64,000 bases of DNA, taken from positions 8,734,093 through 8,798,092 of the forward strand of contig JAQFVV010000031.1 in assembly GCA_028023455.1 (NCBI GenBank). Reading direction: 5' to 3'. The notes below the pieces were generated by a model that searched no databases, was not told the DNA's origin, and worked only from the letters and a program-made list of their open reading frames with translations. Origin of the DNA: Epiperipatus broadwayi (taxonomy: Eukaryota > Onychophora > Udeonychophora > Euonychophora > Peripatidae). Positions 25,900-37,613 of the stretch are shown here, piece after piece. The translations under genes and the position numbers were made by a program. Positions within the stretch are counted from its first letter, which is position 1. The number at the start of each line of letters is the position of its first letter.

Positions 25900-27150
25900 A
25901 TAAAATTATTGATGATAACCAGATCAAAAACAAAAAAGATGATAAATCCAGAAAGCATAGAAAATCTTCATGAGGAAGAAGATAAATAAAAAGTCAAAGC
26001 AGATGATCAAAAGCAGTCACAGAAAACAGGAGAGACGTCCATGTTAGTCCAGTTAATGAAAATGATAAAAGAAAATAACAAGAAAAGAGACGAACAGAAA
26101 GAAGAATACACCAAGAAAAGGGAAGAAGATAAAAAAACACAGAGAACAAAGAGAATTGAAAGAACAACTCAGAGAAATGAGCCAAAATGAAAAGTTCAAC
26201 CAGTTAATAAAAGAAATAACTTAATCTAAAAATTATGAATAAGGAAGAAAAAAATTCAAAAAAATAAGACAGCTGAAGAATGTCCTGAAACTATTCCAAC
26301 CCAACCAACATTAATAAGCAAAATGGATGAAAATGAATCTAATAAAGCAAAATTAAAATCTTCTGTTCTTCAAGAAGAGGAAAAACATGAAAATGAACAT
26401 AATCAAAAACTTAATTCTCATATAACTAAGGAACTGTCCAATATAGAAGAAAATATTTTAGAAAAATTGTCTGATATATGCTCTGAAACAGTAACAGAGG
26501 TAGAAAGAGAAACCATAAATCTGAAAGAAAAGTATGTTAGTCCTCAGCCATATATAAAAACCATAAACAAAAACTCATTCAACTCAAATCAGAAACTGAG
26601 TACAAAAACAAATTACAAAGACAGTTATTAAAAATATACTTGCTGATACAGGAAAAGAAATCAAAAAAGATTCTGAAAACTCAAGGTTTATAAATGTGAA
26701 AAAATTAAACAACAATAAACTTTTACAAATAACAAAAAAATAAAAAAAACAATTGCTATGGCAGAAGAACCATTCAAAAATAACCTTTTTTTATTTCTAA
26801 AAATAAAGTACCTCCATGGAAGAGGAACAAGAGAAAATACATAGATGGTGTTCATAGTCCATACTGGACCCAATTAATTAGAAGATCAAACAGTAACAAG
26901 GATCTGCAAAGACAATATGGAAGTGAAGAAAGCCACTACAGTGATGTTGAGCATGAGAAACTCCCAAAAAAAGATGATCCAGAAGTGTGTCACCTTATAA
27001 TACAGAAGAGGATTATAGGAGAACTGATCATGATTATCAGTCTCCCAAACCAGGTTGTAGTTATGATTCAGAACAGTAAAATAAAGATAGCTGATGGAAG
27101 AAGTTTGTGAGTGGGATATAGTTGTGCATGAATTTGTGTTTTTCATGTTG
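25900..27150 (+). pseudogene. decayed Lys/Glu-rich coding remnant (gag-like or host retrogene)
   Basis: Coding-like sequence in shifting frames. First comes a highly charged, coiled-coil-like region (SMLVQLMKMIKENNKKRDEQ, then KEQLREMSQNEKFNQLIKEI). The longest open piece, 26323-26631, follows (102 codons: MDENESNKAKLKSS, LSNIEENILEKLSDIC). Then a Ser/Tyr/His-rich part (WTQLIRRSNSNKDL, RQYGSEESHYSDVEHEKL, PYNTEEDYRRTDHDYQSPK) ends at a stop near 27080. No zinc knuckle, protease or reverse transcriptase is seen. The first part recalls the coiled-coil head of some Gag proteins; a processed pseudogene of a host nuclear protein is equally possible. At least three frameshifts. Confidence 0.4.
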
Positions 27151-27239
27151 GGGTGAGTGGATGATTTAGCAGAGATGCTTGGATGCCTTGCGTTATGATA
27201 CTCCGAAGTATATGCTTGGCACTATCCATACCTGGATAG

Positions 27240-27670
27240 GCCTCATGAATAGCCCTTGGTCTCATGAATAGACCAAATGAATAAGCCCTTAAGTCTCACA
27301 GAAGCTGAGCAGGGTTGACTCAGTGCCAATTTTTTTCTGGCTCCTAATCTTAGTTGGATGATCCTTCTAGATACAAAAGAGGTAGTGCTTAAAAATGAGA
27401 TATTTTCTTGTGACATCATGGAGCAGTGTGTACTAAGACTTTGTGCTTGGCCATCTGCTTATTCTAGTATTGGAGGCTACAGTTCATGTATTCACTTTTC
27501 TGGTTCATCTTATCCATTTCATCAACTATTCACTTTTCTGGCTCATCTTACCTATTTCATCAGCAAATCTAAAAGCAACAGAGATGCAGTAATGAGAAAT
27601 GATGAGTATAGTATGTGGAATAAAATTGTACTTCCAGGTGATTTCATCCCAAAATTTGGTGTGGGGTAAT
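27240..27670. repeat. segment with short duplications
   Basis: cctcatgaatagcccttggt is half repeated (ctcatgaatagacc) at 27261, and a 38-bp unit starting attcacttttctgg occurs in tandem at 27490 and 27528. An open frame of 103 codons spans it (27358-27669), but it follows the repeat and has no family signature, so I do not call it a gene. Confidence 0.5.
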
Positions 27671-28099
27671 GAAACAGAAACTCTGTTGCACATGTGTATG
27701 TATTCTAAGAGCTATTTTATCCTCTTACCTAAAAAAGGCAGATGTATATGAAAGAAGTTGTCTTATATTTTTTTAAAAAAATAAAGCAAAAAGCTTATAA
27801 ATTTAAAAAAAAAATCATTATTTTCTATAATTGAGAAAAAAAAAGATAAATCTTCATTATTGATTTTATAATTTTAAATTATGATATAAATATGTCTCTA
27901 TGTATTTACTTAAAGCTGGCATTTATTAAAAATAGTACATTTTAATTTTTAAAATGGTGTTGTTGTACAAAATATAATATTTTCTTGAGGCAAAGTTATC
28001 AAATTGAAAAACATGGCTTAATCCTCATGATTCCTTATCTGTCTTCCTAAAAGTAGTGTTCAAACCTTAAGAAGAGAAAAACACCCAGTCTTAAATGAA

Positions 28100-28500
28100 A
28101 GCTGTGTAACAAATCAGATTAGTGGGAGGACTGGAGAATCAATCCAGAAATCAGGGTATAAATAGTTGAATTTGAAGTTCAGAGCAGTTTTTTTTAAGAT
28201 TTTAAGAGTAGTCAAAAAGTTAGAAGAGTGAAACAGTTAAAAAAAGTTAAATGTTTTATCTAAGTGTTGCTTAACTATTTAGTTGGAACTGATTTTAGTC
28301 ACCTTGGAATATAATATTTACAGTCACACTGCTAATGATGAAAAAAAAGTATTTATAAGGAAATCATAATGATGGAAGGCTAATCAGTAGTAGCTTCATC
28401 TCTTCATTCACAGCCATGAACCTCCAAGACTCACCTGAGTGAACATCATAGAAGGTAAAGAATGCTATTCAACTCAAATAAACTAACCTTTTTTAAAAAA
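28100..28500 (+). promoter_or_regulatory. promoter-like, possibly LTR-derived segment
   Basis: gagaatcaatcc (CCAAT-like) is followed by ggtataaatagttg (TATA box at 28158) and about 20 bases later by agttcagagcag, a plausible start site. Further on there is aataaactaacc (28479), a polyadenylation signal followed by a T-rich tract. TATA plus aataaa some 320 bp apart is the arrangement of an LTR, but no partner copy was found. The rest of 27700-29230 is AT-rich DNA without recognisable genes. Confidence 0.3.
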
Positions 28501-29228
28501 ATGCAGTAGTAATCTGAAGTGAAGGAATGAACTGGATAAAATGAAGATAACAATTTCAAGAAATATTCAATACTCATATGTGTTTATAAAAAAAATGTAT
28601 TTCTTAAATTAAATTATGAATAATAATAATAGCTAGGCGAAAATACATTTTATTAGTAATAAATTATAAATATGTAAATGTCTGAAATATCTATAATTAA
28701 AAGGCATTTTTAATAATGTGAATCATAAATTATTAACTTCTTATATGCAGATACATCTGAATTAGAATAAAATAAAAACAAATACTTATAATTATTTATA
28801 TTACTGACACAAAAATAATTATACCTGGAAGAATTAGAAATGCTCAGCTATTACATATAACTATAACTAACTAAAGTATAATAACATGTTTATAACCCAG
28901 ATAAAATTAGAAAATATACAAAATGAATGTATTTAGTAAATTTATACTATATTATGAATAAATTCAAACATTTAAATATGAATTAGTATGTCAATAAAAG
29001 TTAATGGTTATATGTGTATAATGAACCACATATGTAAATAAGTTGAAAGATTAAGAAAATCATTTTTGTTTTGTTTTTATTTTTATTTATTATTTGAAAA
29101 CTCTGAGAAAAGGAATATAAATACGGAATTAAAACATGTTATATATACAAGTTGAGAAGTAAGAATACCAAAACAATTTGTTGTGGTTAAATGTGCAATG
29201 ATATACCTGGAGTTATTGATGCATGTAG

Positions 29229-29230
<2 letters not shown>

Positions 29231-29265
<35 letters not shown>
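29231..29265. repeat. (TA)n tract
   Basis: A pure (TA)n run of about 35 bp ending in tgtg. Confidence 0.9.
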
Positions 29266-29269
<4 letters not shown>

Positions 29270-29284
29270 CTTATGAAATCGGAA

Positions 29285-29640
29285 AATACCAAATAAATGC
29301 ATTTGCAAGATGAATTGATATCTGGACAGATGGAAATACATACACTAACATTTTACTTGAATAACCAATAGAAATGCATACACTTATATTTTATCTGAAT
29401 AACCAATGGATATAAATGTGAATTAATGACAAATCTGGAAAAGAATATGTGAATACCAAATAAATGCATTTGCAAGATGAATTGATATCTGGACAGATGA
29501 AAATACATACTTATATCTTACCTGAATAACCAATGGATATAAAATATGCTTATATCGACTGATTCAAATCCTGAAATGGATAACCAATGAACCTAGAATA
29601 AATGTGCTTATATTATGAATTCAAACCTGGATTTGGATAA
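29285..29640 (+). repeat. 167-bp tandem repeat, about two units
   Basis: aataccaaataaatgcattt and the following gcaagatgaattgatatctg occur at 29285 and 29452. Inside each unit acttatatttta.ctgaataa and ccaat.gatataaat recur again with more change, so shorter sub-repeats of about 60 bp are also visible. Confidence 0.8.
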
Positions 29641-29799
29641 CAATGAATAAAAATAAATTTATTATGTTTTGATTAACTTAAAATTAACTGGAATAATAGA
29701 AATGCTCTTGTATGTAAAGAATATCTTAATACATGAGTTAATTTAAGCCACATTACATGTGACAACTACCTAAAAGACTACAAATCTCAGTTGAATGGA

Positions 29800-30220
29800 A
29801 TTCTGAATTAAATGCTATTAGTTGTCTTCATTATTATCTCTGTTGTCTTCATATATTGCACCCCTCTCTGTGAATTAACTAAATAAGCAAAAATGTAAAT
29901 TGTTAAAGAATTTGATTCTTTAATTCATATTGTACTATTATTGGATGTATAGCAAGAGACACAATGGACTGTGAATGAAATATTTGTTTGAATTAAGTTG
30001 TATTCTGAATTAAATGCTATCAAGTGTCTTCATTATTATCTCTTTTGCTTCATATATTGCATTTCTCTCTGTGAATTAACTAAATGACTAAAGATGCAAA
30101 TTGTTAAAGAACTATTGAAAAAAGGACTTTATTGTACTCGCAACAAATTACATTCTTTAGTTCATATTAAAATGTGATTGAAAATAGGCCGAAGAGATAC
30201 AAGGGACTGTCAATGAAATA
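29800..30220 (+). repeat. ~202-bp tandem duplication
   Basis: attctgaattaaatgctat, gtgtcttcattattatctct, ctctctgtgaattaactaaa and aatgaaatattt.gtttga occur in the same order from 29800 and from 30002. The two copies have drifted at several positions. Confidence 0.85.
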
Positions 30221-30499
30221 TTTTGTTTGATGGACATTTATTTAAACCTGTTGTTAAACAAAATTGTTGTTACTTAAAATTAATTTTAGTTATCCAGTTG
30301 TTCATGTTGCATCACTTGTTATACATTGCCCTTGTTCATGAGAATCTCATGCCTCCTGAGCTATGTCTGGCATAACTAAAGACAGGTAAGTGAGGTTGTC
30401 ATGAGATGGAACTCTAGTGGCACTGTTTGAGAAACAAAACACAGAAATTTTAGATGCTTCCAGTCTCTATGGTTCTATATCCTCTGATGAGCAGAAAAT

Positions 30500-30602
30500 A
30501 TTGTTGTAGGGTGGAATAACATCTGTATTTGGGAAAGCCAATTGATAGTTCCTTCCTGCAACATGCTCATCAGGAAATTGTTACAACCAAGGTAATAAAG
30601 GG

Positions 30603-30604
<2 letters not shown>
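30500..30604 (+). repeat. LTR-like segment, right copy
   Basis: Its last 40 bp repeat those at about 25530-25575 (tcaggaa..., ggtaataaaggg). It ends exactly at (TA)n. See the left copy; the two enclose about 5 kb with the Lys/Glu-rich remnant. Confidence 0.35.
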
Positions 30605-30643
<39 letters not shown>

Positions 30644-30652
30644 TATTTGATC

Positions 30653-30688
<36 letters not shown>
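30604..30688. repeat. twin (TA)n tract
   Basis: Runs at 30604-30636 and 30655-30688 surround a spacer with tttgatctaaa. Confidence 0.85.
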
Positions 30689-30689
<1 letters not shown>

Positions 30690-32919
30690 TTAGATATTTT
30701 CAAAATAAGTTAAAATATATACCTTTTATATATATAACCTATTTGCTATTGGTTGTATTTAACATTTTTTCTTTTTTTAAAAAATGCTTACCAAACTATA
30801 TTGTAAATAAATTTTATCTAATATATATGATTTTACTTTAAATTAATTTGAGACCATCATTTGATATTACTGCAATAAGTTAATGTATGTATATATCAGA
30901 TTTAATATGTGTACATTATATATATATATATATAGTAACATCTGGATTACATGGCACACAACAACATAGTTGTGTACATATATAAATAAAGTAACAAAAA
31001 ATTAGAAATAAACAGAGACATATATTTTTGTAAATAATTTATGCATTTCACCTGGAATAAAAATAAGAATTAAAGGGTAAATAACTCTGAATTTAAATCA
31101 GAATTTTATTATAAATTAAAACATTAAAAAGGTCTAACTAAATAATATTATCTTGATTTTAAACCTTAAAAACAAGAGGGTTTATTTTTGAAATCTTTTA
31201 ACTAAAACTTGCATAAAATATCTATTTTGTAATTAATGCTTGCATGCATTTTATTAACATATTTTTAAAAATCTCTGTAGGCTAAAAATTTTAATGGATT
31301 AAAATTCATGTAGATCCCACCTTTAGTAAAATTTCAGAGTTGCTTCCAACTGTAGCTTGTAATTAAAAGTGATTTTTAAAAAGATTAAAATGGATTTTAA
31401 TCAATATAAAAAATGGACAGAAAATTCTGTTTTCAGTCACTGTATTTTTATCACTTCAAGATTAAAAGGAATTAGATAGATTAAAAACAGGCTGCAATGT
31501 GTTTTTATCATCTCAGATGATTTTATAAAAGGGCTGATAAAGAAATATCTCTTCAGTTTGGATTGTAGTTTTTGTAAAAGCTAGCCAGAGGGCTTGGCTA
31601 ATAAGATTTTAAAACTAGCTGCAGAGTTAGCTAGCAGAGGTGGACAGAGATTTCATGAGATGTAGCTGAAGTCAAGGTAGGATATCCAGCAGCAGACTAT
31701 CAGTTAAATGGTGGAGTTTGAATTCACATGGAGAAAAATGACCCATTTCTCTGTGTTGATATTAATAGTCTTAAAAGTGTTTTAGAAGACAGCTTGCCAA
31801 TCCTGTATAAAAGTAAACTCATGGCATGCCAACAAATCACCTGAATTGTACCTCTTCCTGATGCTGACAATGGTCTGTGACTATATTTTTCTGATGGTGA
31901 TGACATACAATCACAAAAACCAGGTTTACCAAGAGATAACGAAGAATTTATATACGTATGCTATTTCGCTTTATGCAAAGAGAAGCACCGATAAACATAT
32001 ATACAATAGTAAGTTATAAATAATGTGAACAAAATTTTTAATAAGTTTTTTTTTTAATAATTTATTTTAAAATATTCTAAAAGTGAGATTATAATCTGTA
32101 AAGATTATTTGAAATCATTTATTGAGAAAACAAAAGGAAAAATTAAAATTTATGTTTTTAATTCTAAAAAACGATTTTATTTTTTTTTATTAAAAAAATA
32201 ATTATGAGACATTTTAAAAGTGAAGCATACACAAATAATTGTGTGGATTAATAATTACGAGTCAAGATTAATTCCTTGACTATCTTGTTTTAAAAAAAAA
32301 GGAAAAAATGCTTCAGGGGTCTTTTTAGATTGGAAAATATATATATACCTGCTGTATTAATTTTGAAGATGAATATATTATTCTAAAAACTAATAATTAT
32401 TTAACATAGGCTGTTAAAGGTTATTTTATTCTTGAAAAAAGGAAGAAATCTAAAAGCATTATAATTTATTAAAACCTGATTTTATTTTCAATAAGAAAAT
32501 AATTTTTATAAACTTTCAAAAAAAAAACTGTAATAGAATTTGATAAACTTATTTTTTTAAATTTCATTATTGATACACACCTATATATGTGAATTTTATG
32601 TATATTCAAAATAAAGCCTTATTATGATAATTAATGGATTTTTGATATTATCAAATATGATAATAAATGTAATAAATGAATTCATTTATATAATTAATAA
32701 ATTGTTGTACTACACATATGTACAGAGATTATACATGTGTGTGTGTTGTACATGAACCCATTAAGAAAAACTAAAAACCACAATGTAATTAAATAAATGA
32801 AACAAAACATATAGATAAATTTTAATCATTTATTGTATTTTATATAACAATTCAATGATGCACAAAAATTATTATGCCACCAGCTCATGTCTGTGTGCAT
32901 GCATATATATATATATATA
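30690..32919. other. AT-rich DNA, unidentified
   Basis: No recognisable gene. The part 31320-31920 is less AT-rich (agctagccagagggcttggct, cagaggtggacagagattt) but shows no open frame of note and no repeat partner in the window; it might be a fragment of an unseen repeat or a UTR. A (TA)n run at 32900-32919 abuts element #2. Confidence 0.5.
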
Positions 32920-35900
32920 TTCTAACCTAGTAAACAGAGATAGTTTCATTATTACGCAAGAGAATTCGGAAAGCCCAAACGCTTCCTTCTAGGATGGGTA
33001 GCAAATCCGTATATTACCTAATATCTCGACGTTTGGTTAGTTATAATAATTCAGCTACAGTGATATGCAGTTCAGACAGAGATAGAATTAAAAAAAATTA
33101 TCATTAATAAAATAAATTTAAAAGGAAAATTTAGAATAACTAACATTCTTTCTCTATCCAAAACACATTCTCTGAGCTGTAAGTACTTGCACTGTTCGAC
33201 AATGATGATGATGATTTCATGTCATTGTTAATATTACCAACTAAAATAAAACATTCATTAATTTGCCAATATGATCTCAATATTTTGTTATTATACAATT
33301 AGAAGTTTCAATCTCTTAAGCCATGCCACGCTTGTAAAGTTGATCATAATTAATCAACTCTTAATTTAAGGGCACTTATAATAATGACACTAATCTCAGG
33401 GTTCTCTGTTATATTTAATAAAATGCTCGGCAGTATTGTGTTGTCACATATGACTGACATTCTGGTCGGCTATAGGAAACATTTATCTTATTTAAATTCC
33501 ATGTGTCTTCATCCACATATCAACTATTATAATATTTAATGAGATGATAACTATATTTAATAACAACGCATAATTTTGAATAATACAGCCATTTTATCCA
33601 GAATCTCAGTCGGAATGATGAAAAGACAAGGGTGCTTTTGTGTCCTTCCATTATCCATGACAACACAATAATTTGACTAAGATTTATTACTCAGACACTT
33701 CACTTAAAAGTGTACTTAAAACCTACTAGTTTGGGAATAAAGTGATTTTACACACACATAAAATAAAATGTTTTGGTCTGAAGTTTCAATTCCACAAATA
33801 ATTCTTATTAAAGTAAACTATAATGAAATATTCTGATATGCTTACACTTGTCTATCTGGTGTATTGAATTTAAGATTTCATAAATGATTTCGGACTCAAG
33901 AAAAGTATTGCAAGTATTCTGCCAATACACTTTTATTTAGCACACAAGAAAAATGACTCAAAACAACTTGTAACAAGACTATAATTTATTATTAAATTTT
34001 AACAAGATTATGAGTTATTATTACAATTTAACAAAACTATCCTTTATGATTAACATAATAAACAAACATATACAATTTATTCGATCCCATATGGATAAAA
34101 CAAAATATAACTAACATTAATTCATCTATACTTTTAGACTTGGATTCGAACTACTTCTTCATCTTCTTTTTACATTTATGCAAATTGAATATAACAAAAT
34201 AATATTATTATCAATACATCAACTTAACTTTATTAACTAACTATTTGTTTTAAAATAAAAATAATCTGATTCTAGGCAATGCGTACAAACGATTTTTATT
34301 ATCATATTTTTAATTAAATGATAGTTTTTATTTAGATAACTTATTATAATTTATGGGTTATTTATCAGAAGTTACACTTATTATTTTAATATTTACCTTA
34401 ATAACAACTGAAGTTGTTATACACATTGTATTCCTCAGTATAAGTTATTTTGTGAGTGCTAATTAATCATTAACCCGAATTAAACCTAGTATTTGAACCC
34501 TCCATTGGCAAATAAAGATTTCTAAATCACGCAATTTTAAACTTACTCTCTCCATTGACTTACGTGTGGATTACCAGCACTATTCCGCCACACAACCCAG
34601 ACATTGATCATATATACTAGCACGCTATTTTTACTAAATGGATCTTGAGGAATTAACCTCCAATATACCCGTTATCTTGCCATAACTTTCTAAACAAAAC
34701 ACAATATTCAACACCTTCCATGGTGGAATTATCTCTATTTTTTCATGAGGAATATGGAATAACACTGAAGGTCTGTAGAGTTAACTACTATATTAAAATA
34801 GTTTGGTGGGTCCTTGCCTCTTACTTGGGCATAATAGAAACACACACCAAATATAATCCTCTCCTGGGATTTTAACGAATGAAATACACTAAATACGATA
34901 TAAATTACTGATCGCCCTAACTCTGAGAAGCGATCACTTGGGTTATAAACATCCCCGAATTCTAGATTTATCTATTTCCCTCATGGAAAATAAAGCTTTT
35001 GGGGAGATCATTTTCCATCCCACAAAATAGATACATTACAATTATTACTAATGCGAATATTAATCATAGACTGATGCTATATTGGGGCAAGACAAGCAAA
35101 TACACTAATTACACTAAATTTATGTTCTGGGGTATACTTAGATCAACGTCTGAAATCAATGGATAACACAGAATAAACCATAATAATTTTTGCCTTTGCC
35201 AAAGAAACATTCAACAAGTAATTGGTAGTCTAGTATCTTGAACTAAATTAAGTGAATGCGTTAATAAAGAATAATTGGGAATAAGTTCCGCAATTAACAT
35301 AGTATAAATTTGTTTCAAACTTTAAATAAGTAATATCCTGTATAGCACTTCTTTTTAATTACTTCTGATAATCTTAACTAGATATTTTACCTATTAAGTA
35401 TCTAAATGTTTCTACTTTTACGCATCTAACATATAAATTTATACCCATAATTGCATATCATAAGTAAACACATTTTATAAAAAAAAATTCCATGTCAAAT
35501 ATAAATTTAACCTAGAATAATTACAGGAACACATACCTTTATGATTACAAGGTCATTTAAATACTACTTGACTATACAGCCTTTAACCTGTTGATAAAAA
35601 AAAATACACATAATTTTACAAATTAGTAAAAAAAAATCATTACTTAACAAGTGCTTATTATCTCATTATAAAAATGTTTTTCCTTGGGCAATTTATCTAG
35701 ATGAAGAACTTGATCCATTTGTAGTTCACAAAGCAAATTTAAAATAAGAAACACATTTTATTATTTCATTTATATAAAAGTTGCCTCCATTCTGGTGCAA
35801 TTAATAAATTAGGCAAAGAAAACATAGCAGCGTTGGATGTTAACTCTTCCTTGAATTAACTGATATAATTTTGGGATCCAAGAAAACAATACATATTTTA

Positions 35901-37378
35901 ACATGACGAATATTTGACGATTGACGATCACATATACAATTCTTTTCTTTTTACTATTGGTGATACGTATCATTTTTAGCTAGCTGGCTTAGGAATAAAA
36001 CTAATGCGCGAATTTTCCAAAATATTATTATTATAAGGACTGCAGCTGACTTACGTGGATCTGAAGTTTTATCAACTCCAATTGATGTATAATATAACAT
36101 ATTATTTTATAGTTATAATTAAGTCACTAATGTTTGTAGTTTTTATTCCTACTCTAGGAATTGTAATTTGTCTTTAATAAGGAATTCTCCGTAAAATGCA
36201 CACATACAAATTTTCTGATATTTGCCTTGAAAAAGTTTATATTTTCTTTTTAAAAAATATACAGGTGCATAAGTAAATATCCTTTATCATTTATATTATT
36301 TTTAGATAACTTTCAGTGAATAAAACATATTTTAACGTGGGGAGCTTACATTATTTTCAAACGCAGACAATTTCTTTTAGAAAGAGCACGAAATGTTTCT
36401 CGTTAACTTCCTTTGGCTTTTATAATATTTCTTTTAATTATAATTTTTCTTTTATACCATGAAAAGATTATTAAATAAGGTAAAGTTAACAAATAATTGA
36501 TTATTTCCTGGAAATTATTTATATTGCTTAATTTAAATATAATGACGCTTTCTGTGATTACTGTAGTTAATACGGTCATTTTGAACTTTAGCATACGATA
36601 GTATATTTTGGCATATAAAAAGCTTTAAATAGGTAGATGGCACCAGAAAACAGAATATCTTATCAAATAGGATTAGCAACGCATGATATTATTAAAAATT
36701 TACTGGACTTATATTTATTTCTGCAATTAAAAAATAATAAAAAATTTGTTACCGAATTTCAGTACTGCTTCCTCCTTGTAAAACTAAAGTCAGACTAAAC
36801 TTTCTTCAAAATTTGGCGGTCTTCTTTTAGCGACCTCTTACAGAAAAATAATCATTTAATTATACATAAACAAAGGAAAGGAAAAAAAAAATTATTACAG
36901 TCATATATATTTTTCCGTATGATTTAAATAAATTACAAAGTAATTTGACAAATAATGAAAAATAATAAATATCTTTAACTAACAATGCTTATTAGTGATG
37001 TATAATTCTGTATACATTATTATCTAAAATAATTTCAAAACTACCAGAACTTATGGTGTTTTATGATAAGATACTCATCTACTCTCCCCCTCTACCCATC
37101 CAAAATCAATTACTGTTTATAATATGTGCTTTTATACTATATTAAATTGCTCTTATTATTAATATTTTAATTAAATTATTCATGCTCTTCTTCAAAATGA
37201 CATCAAATTATTAAATTTTTTAGTTATTTGCTTAAAACACATTACAGTGAGTAAATAGCATATTTTATTAATCACTTAATATTATTATTATTTTACTTTT
37301 TTATTTCCTAGAAAAGGATTGCATTGTTTTTCCTGTGGAAATAATGTTAAATAAACCAAGTGTCACTAACACTAGGTT

Positions 37379-37382
<4 letters not shown>
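32920..37382 (-). mobile_element. large non-coding TA-bounded repeat #2
   Basis: The 4.46-kb unit lies between (TA)n tracts, with clear inverted termini: TTCTAACCTAGT at the left and, read inward from the right, TTGTAACCTAGT, 11 of 12 identical. The orientation is set by ctaatctcagggttct near 33390, about 470 bp from the left end as in element #1, and by the gagtccgaaatca-like block near 33890. The inside is diverged from #1 and #4; a segment at 34440-35220 is less AT-rich. I did not find the CCAAT/TATA pair here. No coding frame is present. Confidence 0.6.

Positions 37383-37450
<68 letters not shown>
37383..37450. repeat. (TA)n(TG)n compound microsatellite
   Basis: (TA)n to 37425 passes into (TG)n to 37450 and then directly into the 3' end of PLE A. 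The simple repeat may be the target of, or have been made by, PLE insertion. Confidence 0.95.
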
Positions 37451-37451
<1 letters not shown>

Positions 37452-37613
37452 ATTAAAACGAAGATTTGCATGGGTTAAATATATAAAATACATATTTTGC
37501 AGGTTCATCTGTGTTAAAAACTTTTAATATAAATTTACAGACATTTCAACTTGGTCTAACAAGTCATCCACATAGTTATAAAAGGTAGAAAGATGGGTGT
37601 AGAGGCGCTACAA

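Noticed and set aside
27358-27669. 103-codon open frame
   Set aside because: It runs through a 38-bp tandem duplication, has no family pattern, and is not far above the chance length for this less AT-rich stretch.
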